A stretch of DNA of 64,000 bases from UBA11606 sp965243715 (lineage in GTDB: Bacteria > Actinomycetota > Acidimicrobiia > Acidimicrobiales > Aldehydirespiratoraceae), in NCBI GenBank assembly GCA_965243715.1, contig CBDEVU010000017.1, forward strand, positions 1 through 64,000, given 5' to 3'. The notes beneath the pieces were generated by a model. That model saw only the letters and a list, made by a program, of their open reading frames with translations, made no database searches and had not been told where the DNA came from. Positions 43,086-51,891 of the stretch are shown here, piece by piece. The translations under genes were made by a program, and so were the position numbers. The first letter of the stretch is position 1. Each line of letters begins with the position of its first letter.

Positions 43086-43943
43086 ATGATCCGTACCCGC
43101 ACCAGAATGTACCGTATTCGCAACACCGTTAACCTCGCCAAGACGTCGTGGCACGTACTCCAACACGACCGCGAATTGCTGTATCTGCCCGTCTTGTCGT
43201 TTTTGACGTCGGTAGTCGCAGTCGTCCTGCTCGTCGTCCCAGCCCTGCTAACGCTGGAGACAACCCAAACCGCGACGGGTGAGACAGCTAGCCCGACGCC
43301 GCTCGGAATTGCGCTCATCATCATGGCGATGTTCGCGCTGGGCATCATCAACGTCTTTTTCACCGGTGCGCTCGTGGCAGGGGCGCACGAACGAATGAGT
43401 GGCGGCGACCCCACCGTTCGCAGCGCAATTTCGCGAGCGTTCGCTCGCCTGCCGGGTCTCGTTCCTTGGGCCCTTCTCACCGTCACGGTCGGCTTGATCA
43501 TCCGCATCCTTCGCGAACGAGCCGGGTGGGTCGGCAAGCTGCTGCTCAGCGGAATCCAAATGACATTCGAAGTCGTTGCCTTTCTCACCATTCCTGCCAT
43601 CGTGATCGACGACCAAAGCGCTATCGACGGGTTCAAAACCTCGGCCGGTTTGCTGCGTTCGACCTTTGGGGAAAATCTGACCGCCCGAGTAGGGTTCGGC
43701 TTCCTTGGCATGCTGGTGACGGCCCCTGCTTTTCTCTTCGGCGGTTTGTTCATCCGCACCGGTTCAGCCGCTTTCACGATCATAGGCATCGCCATAGCGG
43801 CAGCGTGGATCGCTCTTGTCACCGTGGTGCTCACCGCCTTGAACGCGATCTTTCAGACAGCTCTTTACATGTACGCCACTACCGGATCGTCGCCCCAAGG
43901 CTTCGAGAACACGGAACTCAACAACTCCTTTAGCCGCCGCTAG
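43086..43943 (+). CDS. Polytopic membrane protein (DUF6159-like)
   Basis: A 285-residue protein with about six membrane segments (for example FLTSVVAVVLLVVPALL and IALIIMAMFALGIINVFFTG). It has the pattern TVNLAKTSWHVLQHDRELLY at the N-terminus, as in the DUF6159 family. TAGGAG lies 9 nt before the ATG. The function is unknown. No neighbour clarifies it. Confidence 0.75.
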   Translation: MIRTRTRMYRIRNTVNLAKTSWHVLQHDRELLYLPVLSFLTSVVAVVLLVVPALLTLETTQTATGETASPTPLGIALIIMAMFALGIINVFFTGALVAGAHERMSGGDPTVRSAISRAFARLPGLVPWALLTVTVGLIIRILRERAGWVGKLLLSGIQMTFEVVAFLTIPAIVIDDQSAIDGFKTSAGLLRSTFGENLTARVGFGFLGMLVTAPAFLFGGLFIRTGSAAFTIIGIAIAAAWIALVTVVLTALNAIFQTALYMYATTGSSPQGFENTELNNSFSRR

Positions 43944-43986
43944 TGGTGGCGTCACGCTATTACTCGGTACAGGCCGACGAGTTCCG

Positions 43987-46059
43987 CTACACATCGAGGG
44001 ATGCGAGGTCGACTAGGGCCGAGTTTTTGACGAGGAACTCTCGGCGAACGGCGACGTCGTTGCCCATCAGGACCTCGAACATCCGAGCCGCTGCCTTGGC
44101 TTCCTTGGCGTCGTCCATCGTAAGGCGCCGGAGGGTGCGGGTCTCGGGATTGAGCGCGCAGTGGCGAAGTTCGTCAACGTTCATCTCACCGAGTCCTTTG
44201 AAACGCTGCCATTTGATGTTCTCACGCTTGCGGTTGCCCTTACACAAGTCGCCGGTCACGGTTTCGCGCTCCTCGTCGCTGTAGACACGGTAGGTGTTGT
44301 CGCCAACCTTGGTGGTGTATAGCGGCGGCTGAGCGGAGTAAACGTTGCCCGCCTCGAGCATCGGCAACATGTACAGGTGAATCAAGGTGAGGAGCAGGCA
44401 GCGAATGTGGCTGCCGTCGACATCTGCGTCACAGAGAATGACGATGCGTCCGTAACGTGCGTCTGAGAGCTTGAAGTCCCGTCCCGCCCCCGCACCCACC
44501 GACGTGAACAAGGCTTGCGCCTCGGCGTTGTCAAGTACCTGTTTTTGACTGGCCTTGGCAGCGTTCACGATCTTGCCGCGCAGCGGAAGAATGGCCATGG
44601 TTTCGGAGTCTCTGCCTCTTTTGGCCGGACCAGCAGCGGAGTCCCCCTCAACCAGTATCAGTTCTGAGTCGGGTCCGTGGGTGCGACAATCGGCCAGCTT
44701 CTCCGGCATACCGGTGGACCCGAACCGAGCGGCCTTGCGCTTGTTTTCTAGCAACTGTTTGGAGGCCACGCGGTTCTGGATCGCGGTAGCTAGTTTGTCG
44801 GCCACTGCCTTGGCGTGAGAGCGCGGGCCGCCACCTGGTTCGAACCATTCCTTGAGTTGTTCGTAGAGGATGCGACTGACGATGCCCTCGATAGCCGGGG
44901 TGCCCAACTCCTGCTTGGTCTGGCCGCGGAACTGCGGTTCGGGGAAGGTGACTTTGATGGCCGCAACTAGTCCTTCTTGGACATCGTCTTTGACTGCTTT
45001 GTGCTTGTCTTGCTTTTTGAGCTTGGCCAACTTGCGGTTGTCCTTGAGCACCACATTGTTGATGACTCGGGTGAGTGACTTGTCGAACCCAGCTTGGTGG
45101 GTGCCGCCATGGCTAGTAGGGATCGTGTTGACGAACGAACTGACCTTGGTCTCGTAGCCTTGGACCCAGCGAAGAGCAATATCGACCGTGCATTCGCGCT
45201 CAACGTCGGTCATCTTGGCGTTGACTGGGACTTTCTCAGTGAAAGTACCAATGCCGGTGCAGCTAATAATCTGGTTGACCGCCGCCGCGCTAGATAGGTG
45301 CTCGACGAAATCGGCGAGACCGCCACGGCTCACGAAGACAAATGGTTCGTCCAGCCGGTTGGTTTTGCCTACCGCGGTGCCCCTGCGCTTATCGGTGACG
45401 GTAACTTTCATCCCTGGCACAAGGAAGCAGCTTTGGGTTGCCCGAGCGCAGATCTCGTCGACGTCGATGACCGCGTCGGGGTCGAAGATGTCGAAGTCGG
45501 GCCAGAACCGCACCCTAGTGCCGGACTTTTTCTTCGCTACGCGCTTGGTCTTTTCCAGTTTGTGACCGGCCTTGAACCGGCCCCCGCCCGCGCTGGGACC
45601 AGCAAACTGGCCCGCTCGGCGCTCGCTAAAACCAAGTACGTGGGTGGCGCCGTCGCGGTCAACCTCGGCGATTAGTTTGGCGGCCAGCGCGTTGACCACC
45701 GACGCCCCCACGCCGTGCAAACCCCCCGACGCGGTGTACGCACCGCCCCCGAACTTGCCGCCCGCATGGAGTTCGGTGAACACCACTTCGAGAGCCGACA
45801 CTTTCCGCTTGGCGTGCAAGCCGACAGGGATACCGCGGCCGTTGTCGGCCACTTCGATGGAGCGGTCGCGGTGCAAGGTGACATTGACTTTGGTGGCGAA
45901 CCCGGCCGACGCTTCGTCGACCGCGTTGTCGATGAGTTCCCATACGAGGTGCATGAGTCCAGCCGATCCGGTACCACCAATGTACATTCCGGGACGTTTG
46001 CGGACGGCTTCGAGTCCTTCGAGGGTTTGGATCGCGTCGGCGTCGTAGCTCCCGCTCAT
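43987..46059 (-). CDS. parE: Type IIA topoisomerase subunit B (topoisomerase IV ParE-like)
   Basis: A 690-residue protein. The GHKL ATPase motifs are WELIDNAVDEASAG, DNGRGIP and GGLHGVGASVVNALA. The Toprim motifs are LVEGDSAAGPAKRGRD and DADVDGSHIR. It pairs with the A subunit at 46753-49176 on the same strand, separated only by the opposite-strand redox lipoprotein gene. It is probably the second type IIA enzyme (decatenase), with gyrase encoded elsewhere, but this cannot be proven here. Confidence 0.9.
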   Translation of the reverse strand: MSGSYDADAIQTLEGLEAVRKRPGMYIGGTGSAGLMHLVWELIDNAVDEASAGFATKVNVTLHRDRSIEVADNGRGIPVGLHAKRKVSALEVVFTELHAGGKFGGGAYTASGGLHGVGASVVNALAAKLIAEVDRDGATHVLGFSERRAGQFAGPSAGGGRFKAGHKLEKTKRVAKKKSGTRVRFWPDFDIFDPDAVIDVDEICARATQSCFLVPGMKVTVTDKRRGTAVGKTNRLDEPFVFVSRGGLADFVEHLSSAAAVNQIISCTGIGTFTEKVPVNAKMTDVERECTVDIALRWVQGYETKVSSFVNTIPTSHGGTHQAGFDKSLTRVINNVVLKDNRKLAKLKKQDKHKAVKDDVQEGLVAAIKVTFPEPQFRGQTKQELGTPAIEGIVSRILYEQLKEWFEPGGGPRSHAKAVADKLATAIQNRVASKQLLENKRKAARFGSTGMPEKLADCRTHGPDSELILVEGDSAAGPAKRGRDSETMAILPLRGKIVNAAKASQKQVLDNAEAQALFTSVGAGAGRDFKLSDARYGRIVILCDADVDGSHIRCLLLTLIHLYMLPMLEAGNVYSAQPPLYTTKVGDNTYRVYSDEERETVTGDLCKGNRKRENIKWQRFKGLGEMNVDELRHCALNPETRTLRRLTMDDAKEAKAAARMFEVLMGNDVAVRREFLVKNSALVDLASLDV

Positions 46060-46161
46060 GCTGGCCCCGGTTCATTCGGCAATCCCAATACCATGACGGT
46101 GAACTTACTCGCCCGCATAGTTTTTGGGCATGAACACCGTTAAGGCGCGGAATCGGGCAAG

Positions 46162-46743
46162 ATGGACATCGTGACTTCTCGCCGATCCGTGCTACTCGCG
46201 GCCATCTTAGGGCTCGCCTGCTTAGCTTCGGCCTGTGGCAGCGGCGCTCCCGATACGGCCGAGGCCCGCACGGCGACCGCCGCGGCTAACGAGGCGCAGG
46301 ATCAACTCGTAGCCAACGACGACGTTCGCCTCACCGAACTACTCGACGTCCGCACCGGAAAGGTCGCCACACTCAAATCCTCGGTCGACGGTGACCGACC
46401 CATCCTGTTATGGTTCTACGCCCCTCATTGACCGACGTGTCGCCGCGAACGTTCGGCGGTCGGGCAGTTTGCCCGAGAACATCACGATGAGATTCAGGTC
46501 ATCGGCATGGGTACCCAAGACGACTTCGGTCAGGCCCAGGGATTCATCAACGACGACGCTCTCGGCTCGGAGATCACCTTCTTGTGGGACCCTACGTTCG
46601 ACACGTGGAGTTTCTTCGGTGTGCGGGTCAATAGCCAGATGGCGATTCTGAGTTCAGACCTAGGCACCGCGAGTAGCTTGTTCTTCGGGTTCGGCGAGGC
46701 TGAGCAAGCCGAAGTGCTGCGCCTGCTCGCCGACTTCGCCTGA
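46162..46743 (+). CDS. Probable selenocysteine-containing thioredoxin-fold (TlpA-like) lipoprotein
   Basis: The 193-codon frame is interrupted only by TGA at 46429-46431. Before it are a lipoprotein signal (LACLASAC, Cys 25) and LLWFYAPH. After it comes PTCRRERSAVGQF and a full thioredoxin-like C-terminus (QVIGMGTQDDFGQAQGFI, then FGVRVNSQMAIL). The TGA sits exactly where TlpA-type proteins have the first Cys of CxxC, giving U90-P-T-C93. Two hairpins follow the codon. Translated as Sec it would be an extracytoplasmic thiol/selenol oxidoreductase. The usual cis-Pro is not evident. A nonsense mutation is the alternative. Confidence 0.72.
46432..46475 (+). promoter_or_regulatory. Candidate bacterial SECIS hairpins directly after the UGA
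   Basis: Hairpin A: CCGAC (46432-46436) pairs with GTCGG (46459-46463), a GTGT bulge follows, then CGCCG pairs with CGGCG around the 8-nt loop CGAACGTT. Hairpin B: CGGGCA (46461-46466) pairs with TGCCCG (46470-46475) around loop GTT. The two share a few bases and are mutually exclusive. Both put a G early in the apical loop at a distance from UGA that bacterial SECIS elements use, as far as I recall. Confidence 0.5.
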
Positions 46744-46752
46744 ACTAGGTCA

Positions 46753-49176
46753 CTACCACCGGCCCGGTGCCAACACCAGCACCTGACGTTCGGTACGAGA
46801 AGGCACCAGGTTGCGCTTGGACGGCTCGATGTCGATCGGCACTGGGTGTGGATCGAGCTTCTTCGGGTCGTCGTCTCTCACCATCTGAGCCAGCAGGCCA
46901 CTGGGTGTTCCCTCTCCGAACCAGGCGCCAGTGAGCGTTTCACCGTCGGCCAACCGGGCCATCCTCACCCCTTGACCGCCCCGTCCTTTGCGGAGAACTT
47001 CGTCATAGGGCGTGGCTTTGGCTCCGGCGGCGGAAGTAATGACAACCACGTTACCGTCGCCGATTAGCGGCCCCGCTCCCACCACGACCGACCCCGCCTT
47101 GAGTTTCAGGCCCGCCACCCCGCCCGCCGCGCGTCCTTGCACCGAGATCGAGTCGAGGGGCAGGCGAAGGACTTGGCCGTCTGATGCGACGATCGCCCCA
47201 TCGATCCCCACTGGGGCGAGGAAGGCCGCGACCACGCGATCGCCATCCTTGAGTCCGATGACGGATCGGCCCGCCTTGGTGCTCAGCACTTCGTTGGTGG
47301 TGAGTTGTTTGATCACCCCGCGAGCGGTGACAACAACAAGGTTTTCGTCGCGGTCGTTGACGAGGCCGACGACCGCTTCGCCCTTGTTGAGTCCGAGGAG
47401 TTGAGTGACCGACCCGCCGCGGGTTCGCCCTGACGCGTCGTTGGCGTCGCCCCCGCGGATCACGAACGCCCGCCCCTCAGTGGTCACCGCGGCAATTAGC
47501 GAACCGGTTGAGGTTACGAGGCGAGCCGCCAGCAGATCGTGGCGTCCCACTACCCCACGCCTCGCCCCTTTGATAGGCATTCGGCCGAGATTGCCCGAGG
47601 TCGACAAGGTGACAACACATGCCTCGTCAGAAGCGGGATCAAATGGGGTGGCGGTTTCGGTTGCCACCTCGAAGACGGGGATGTCAGCGGCGGCGATGAG
47701 ATCAGACCGGCGGGGTTGTCCGTGCTTGTCGACCAAGGCTTGCAGTTCGTTCAGCACCAGTTGGCGCCGAAGACCTTGGCGGCTGAGTATTTTCTCGTAC
47801 TCGGTGATGTCGGCCCGCAACCCAGCCGATTCTTCTTCGAGTTCTAACTTGGCCAGCGCGGTAAGGCGCCGCAAAGCCATATCGAGGATGTGCGCGGCTT
47901 GCACGAGCGAAAGCGAAAAGCGCTCGATCAGCCGTCCCCGAGCCTCCGCGGCATCCTGGGACGAGCGAACAATGGCCACGACCTCGTCAATCGCGTCCAG
48001 CGCTATGAGTAAGCCGTCGAGGATGTGGAGCCGATCCTGGGCCTTGGCGAGCCGAAACTTGCTCCGACGAACCACCACCTCGAGTCGGTGCTCGATGTAG
48101 TGGCGGCACAGGTCGTAGAGACCAAGCGTGGTGGGGACGCCGTTGACCAAAACGACGTTATTAATGCCAAACGATTCCTCCAACGGCGTGAGCCGGTAAA
48201 GGTCTTGAAGCACCTTTTGCGGATTAGTCGCCCCTTTGACATCGATCTGGATCTTCAGTCCGTTCATGTCGCTAAGATCAGCTATGCCCTCGACGCCAAC
48301 GAGCCGGCCGTTATTGGCGAGTTCTTGGACTTTGGCCACCACCCGCTCGGGGCCAACGAGGTAGGGCAGTTCGGTAACGACGATGGATTGGCGGGAGCGA
48401 GACGTCTGTTCGACATGTGCTTGGGCCCGAATACGAAAGGTACCCCGCCCAGTCTCGTAGGCCTCGGCTAAGCCGTCGTCAACGACGATGCCACCGGACG
48501 GAAAGTCGGGTCCGGGTAGCACAGCCATCAACTCCCCCACCGTGGGCCGGGGCCGCCGCCTTTTCATCACTAGTTCGATCGCGGCGGCCACCTCACGCAA
48601 ATTGTGAGGTGCCATGTTGGTTGCCATGCCCACGGCAATACCGGTGGTGCCGTTAACCAAAATATTGGGCAAGGCGGCAGGAAGGACAGTGGGCTCATCG
48701 CCCTCACCGTCGTAGGTGGCGCGATAGTCGACGGTATCTTCGTCGAGTTCGCGCACCATAGCCATGGCTGACTCCGCCAGTCGGCACTCGGTGTAGCGGG
48801 CCGCGGCGGGGGGATCGTCAAGCGAACCGAAATTGCCTTGCGGTTCGATAAACGGAACCATCCGCGAGAAGTCCTGCCCCATCCGGGTGAGGGTGTCGTA
48901 AATCGCGGCATCGCCGTGCGGGTGATAGCGGCCCATGGTGTCGCCCACGATGCGAGCCGATTTTCGGTACGGGGTTGACGGCCGTACGCCCATCTGCAGC
49001 ATCGACCACAGGATGCGCCGCTGGACTGGCTTCAACCCATCGCGCACGTCGGGAATGGCCCGCGACGTAATGACAGAAAGGGAGTAGGCAAGAAACGACT
49101 CGCTCATCTCGTCGGCGACGGAAACCTCGACAACATCGCGGGCGAACTTCGACTCGAACTCGAGTTGACGTGACAT
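46753..49176 (-). CDS. parC: Type IIA topoisomerase subunit A (topoisomerase IV ParC-like)
   Basis: An 807-residue protein. Features are SRAIPDVRDGLKPVQRRILW, YHPHGDAAIYDTLTRMGQDF and the catalytic Tyr in ARYTECRLAE, followed by beta-pinwheel repeats. The quinolone-pocket position equivalent to E. coli GyrA Ser83 is Ala. I see no canonical GyrA box (QRRGGKG) in the C-terminal region, which favours ParC over GyrA. It partners the parE-like gene. ATG 49176 has TACGGT 7 nt upstream. Confidence 0.9.
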   Translation of the reverse strand: MSRQLEFESKFARDVVEVSVADEMSESFLAYSLSVITSRAIPDVRDGLKPVQRRILWSMLQMGVRPSTPYRKSARIVGDTMGRYHPHGDAAIYDTLTRMGQDFSRMVPFIEPQGNFGSLDDPPAAARYTECRLAESAMAMVRELDEDTVDYRATYDGEGDEPTVLPAALPNILVNGTTGIAVGMATNMAPHNLREVAAAIELVMKRRRPRPTVGELMAVLPGPDFPSGGIVVDDGLAEAYETGRGTFRIRAQAHVEQTSRSRQSIVVTELPYLVGPERVVAKVQELANNGRLVGVEGIADLSDMNGLKIQIDVKGATNPQKVLQDLYRLTPLEESFGINNVVLVNGVPTTLGLYDLCRHYIEHRLEVVVRRSKFRLAKAQDRLHILDGLLIALDAIDEVVAIVRSSQDAAEARGRLIERFSLSLVQAAHILDMALRRLTALAKLELEEESAGLRADITEYEKILSRQGLRRQLVLNELQALVDKHGQPRRSDLIAAADIPVFEVATETATPFDPASDEACVVTLSTSGNLGRMPIKGARRGVVGRHDLLAARLVTSTGSLIAAVTTEGRAFVIRGGDANDASGRTRGGSVTQLLGLNKGEAVVGLVNDRDENLVVVTARGVIKQLTTNEVLSTKAGRSVIGLKDGDRVVAAFLAPVGIDGAIVASDGQVLRLPLDSISVQGRAAGGVAGLKLKAGSVVVGAGPLIGDGNVVVITSAAGAKATPYDEVLRKGRGGQGVRMARLADGETLTGAWFGEGTPSGLLAQMVRDDDPKKLDPHPVPIDIEPSKRNLVPSRTERQVLVLAPGRW

Positions 49177-49183
49177 GTTCGTG

Positions 49184-49189
49184 ACCGTA
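49184..49189 (-). promoter_or_regulatory. Candidate leaderless -10 box of parC (TACGGT)
   Basis: On the minus strand TACGGT ends 7 nt before the ATG at 49176. Confidence 0.45.
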
Positions 49190-49332
49190 GCCAGCCGCGG
49201 TGGCGATCAGGGGGAGAGTTGAGATGTAACTAAGCTGGCTGTGGCTAGTCCAACCACCAACTCGCCCGTGGCATGGGGTCACGACCGAGACCATTCAGGT
49301 CGAATTCTTTGGCCTGAGGGAGGACAAACAAC

Positions 49333-49641
49333 ATGTACACCGTTGCTTCATTGATTGTGTTGGCCATGGCGCTCGTCGCTGTGACCGGCTTACTTGACAC
49401 TGTGCTCGACACGCTCGGGTTGGGCATGGTTCGCGAGCTTCCGATCGTTGGCAAGCACCTTGACGTGCTCGTCGCCATCGGCATGATCTGGCTGCTAGAC
49501 GTAAAGGTTATCGAGGCCTTCGGCCTAGCCTTTCGGTCCGATTGGATGAGCATTGTGCTCAACGGCGCCGTCGTAGTGGCGTGCATCCCGCTGAAGGATG
49601 CCGTACTCGACGCGATCGGCAAGGGCGTCTCTCGCAGCTGA
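49333..49641 (+). CDS. Small membrane protein, unknown function
   Basis: A 102-residue protein with three hydrophobic segments (VASLIVLAMALVAVTGLL, VLVAIGMIWLLDV, IVLNGAVVVACIPL). A good Shine-Dalgarno sequence (GGGAGGA) precedes the ATG. A strong hairpin terminator follows, so it is a monocistronic gene. I do not recognise a family. Confidence 0.7.
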   Translation: MYTVASLIVLAMALVAVTGLLDTVLDTLGLGMVRELPIVGKHLDVLVAIGMIWLLDVKVIEAFGLAFRSDWMSIVLNGAVVVACIPLKDAVLDAIGKGVSRS

Positions 49642-49661
49642 CCAAAATACGTTAGCCCATG

Positions 49662-49692
49662 ACCGGCGGAGTGGATGTCCCTCCGCCGGTTT
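49662..49692 (+). terminator. Intrinsic terminator-like hairpin
   Basis: ACCGGCGGAG pairs perfectly with CTCCGCCGGT (10 bp) around a 9-nt loop, followed by TTT and, after a GC stretch, TTTT. It lies 20 nt after the small membrane protein gene. It also argues against starting the CBS gene at 49659. Confidence 0.65.
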
Positions 49693-49772
49693 GGCGCGCC
49701 TTTTGTCGGCATGCGGGACGCAAGCGGCTAGATTCAGTCCCGTGGGGTACCGTCGATCAAGGAGGCCCCCCT

Positions 49773-50648
49773 ATGCCATCTAAGGTCCCATCCGGCAATA
49801 TTGTTGACCATTTCGAGTCGCTCACGCTTGCCGATCTCAAACTCTCGTCTCAGGTCACGGTGGCCGTAGGATCACCGGTGAGATCAGCGGTGAACGCCAT
49901 GGCCGCCGAGAACCAGAGTTGCGCGGTGATCTTGGATGGCCGGTCGGTCGTTGGCATCCTTACCGAACACGACGTGGCCACCAAAATCGTCGCTTCACCC
50001 GATCGCTGGGACTCACCGGTCGATTACGTTATGACACCGGACCCGTTCGTAGCGGCCGATGATCGTACCGCCCTCGATGCCCTTCGGTTGATGAACGAAA
50101 ACCGTTTCCGGAACCTTCCCGTGGTATCGCAGCGCGGCGATGTCCTCGGCAACGTCACCCAATACGACCTCATACGCCTAGCGTCGACGTTTCTCAAAGG
50201 ACTCGACGTTCACGGGGCTGAATTGGGTCCGGAGCACAATTTGTTGTTCGTGGATTTCAACGGACTCCCGCACCGGATACCGGTTCTGGTCGAGGCCGAC
50301 ACCTCGCTGGAGGAAACGATCAACGCCATGATCGAAGAGAGTACTGGCTTAGCTTCCGTAGTCGATCATCGCGGGGCGGTCATCGGTGAGTTCACCGAGC
50401 ACGATGTCTTTACCAAAGTGGCTTTTCGCGTGGAGGATCTCGCCGATGAGACGGTCGGTCACTGGATGACCACGCCGATCGCCGCCGCTCCGCCAGACAC
50501 GCCGATCAGCGAAGGCATCCACCTGATGGCCGAGATGGACCACCGCTACCTTGTGCTACTCAGCGAAACCAACCGTGCCCTCGGTGTGGTGACCTTCCGC
50601 GACATTGCCGACTACCTCGACGCGGCCTTTGTCGTCCCACCGGAGTGA
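49773..50648 (+). CDS. Four-CBS-domain protein
   Basis: A 291-residue soluble protein with two CBS pairs (VVGILTEHDVATKIV, VLGNVTQYDLIRLAS, VIGEFTEHDVFTKV and ALGVVTFRDIADYL). CBS pairs bind adenosyl nucleotides and act as energy sensors. The ATG at 49773 has AAGGAGG about 7-13 nt upstream, whereas the longer frame from 49659 crosses a terminator hairpin. No catalytic domain is attached. Its end overlaps the convergent hypothetical gene by 93 nt. Confidence 0.88.
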   Translation: MPSKVPSGNIVDHFESLTLADLKLSSQVTVAVGSPVRSAVNAMAAENQSCAVILDGRSVVGILTEHDVATKIVASPDRWDSPVDYVMTPDPFVAADDRTALDALRLMNENRFRNLPVVSQRGDVLGNVTQYDLIRLASTFLKGLDVHGAELGPEHNLLFVDFNGLPHRIPVLVEADTSLEETINAMIEESTGLASVVDHRGAVIGEFTEHDVFTKVAFRVEDLADETVGHWMTTPIAAAPPDTPISEGIHLMAEMDHRYLVLLSETNRALGVVTFRDIADYLDAAFVVPPE

Positions 50649-51866
50649 CGCGCCCCACGCGACCCGCAAGGCGGCGGGCAGGAGGGCGACGCCCCCCTCG
50701 GTGATAACCCCGCCGTCCGCTAGGCCGAGAGGGGTCCAAGTTTCGCTGCACACCGCCAGCGCCCACGCAATCCGGGGTCGGTCTTTTTTCGGGATGGTGG
50801 ACGTGACCTCGGGACAGCGATTGATGAGGTCGACTAGGTGATCGGGGTCGATCGAGGTTCCCGGACCGCCCCGCCCTAGGCCGATCGCTACGCCGAGCCA
50901 GTCAGCCCATTCGAGGTCGACCACCGCCATACGCGCCGCCGTGTCCAAGGGGGCCAGCGTGGCGGGAGCAACCGCCGCGGCGAGAGCGGCGAGAACAACC
51001 GTGAGATCGTCATCGTCGAGATCAACCGGGCCAAGCGACGCGGCCAACCACTGAGCGAGGGGTGTGTCGCCCGCCGCCGCGGTGCGTAACTTAGCGGCCG
51101 CGCCCTCCACCACAGCCGTGTCGGGCGCGACCGGTTCGCCCAACGCCCGCTGGAGAACGCGGGCCGCGTAGGCGTCGTCCTCGGGGTCTCGAGGTGGTAA
51201 TTCAGCAACCTGGCTCTCAACCCACACCGGCGCCCGCAGATCGCCGCAACCGAGCGAGGCCAAGCGGACGATGAGGACCCGACTGGCGGCGGCCAAGGAT
51301 GACGTTGGGTCGGTGGTCTTTCGGAAGGCGGCCGCGACTCGGGCCGCCAACTCCGACGCGGGCACGACCACACTGTCGATCCCGGTGTCGTCCTCGTCGA
51401 GTCCGTCAAGCAACTCGATTGGCCCGATGGTGACCTCACCGATGAGTTCACGGTCTCCGGGCACTAGGTCGTCGGACACTAGATCGACGACGACGACATG
51501 GCGGTTGTCGTCGGCATCGACAAAACGAAAAGCTGCGCTCTCACCCCGCCGGGCCCGCAGAAGGCAAGCCCCAAGGCACTGACTCGTTCGCAAGTGAGCG
51601 GCCCAGGCCGGGGCTGGTTCAAGCGCGGGATCGCCACTGTCCACTAGATCACTAACCGCGTCGATCGCCCACAGGGCCGCCGCGGCCGCGGGGCCACCCG
51701 CGCCGCGCAACGCCTCGATCAGGTACTCGGGCCCATCGCGGTGAACCTCCGCGGCCAACGACACTAAGTCACTGGCCCACACCTCCGCCCGAAGCGCATC
51801 CAAGCCACGAAGTTCTTCGGCTTGGGCAAGTGCGTCGCTGACGAGCAAAACCAGTCGGTCATCCAT
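50556..51866 (-). CDS. Hypothetical protein, 436 residues
   Basis: I do not recognise this protein. It is Ala/Asp-rich, soluble, with no signal peptide. Its C-terminal part (KKDRPRIAWALAVCSETWTP, LLPAALRVAWGASLRWD) looks structured. The GC-rich codon pattern across its length, and its divergence from mutM across shared -10 boxes, support a real gene. Its last 93 nt are antisense to the CBS gene, a long overlap. A shorter C-terminus cannot be excluded. Confidence 0.65.
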   Translation of the reverse strand: MDDRLVLLVSDALAQAEELRGLDALRAEVWASDLVSLAAEVHRDGPEYLIEALRGAGGPAAAAALWAIDAVSDLVDSGDPALEPAPAWAAHLRTSQCLGACLLRARRGESAAFRFVDADDNRHVVVVDLVSDDLVPGDRELIGEVTIGPIELLDGLDEDDTGIDSVVVPASELAARVAAAFRKTTDPTSSLAAASRVLIVRLASLGCGDLRAPVWVESQVAELPPRDPEDDAYAARVLQRALGEPVAPDTAVVEGAAAKLRTAAAGDTPLAQWLAASLGPVDLDDDDLTVVLAALAAAVAPATLAPLDTAARMAVVDLEWADWLGVAIGLGRGGPGTSIDPDHLVDLINRCPEVTSTIPKKDRPRIAWALAVCSETWTPLGLADGGVITEGGVALLPAALRVAWGASLRWDDKGRVEVVGNVAEGHHTEGTVGFAE

Positions 51867-51875
51867 GGAGAGGCG

Positions 51876-51885
51876 AGCCTACAGT
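51876..51885. promoter_or_regulatory. Overlapping back-to-back -10 boxes (bidirectional promoter)
   Basis: AGCCTACAGT contains TAGGCT on the minus strand (51881-51876; 9 nt before ATG 51866) and TACAGT on the plus strand (51880-51885; 6 nt before the mutM GTG). They share the central TA. Confidence 0.5.
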
Positions 51886-51891
51886 TCTACC

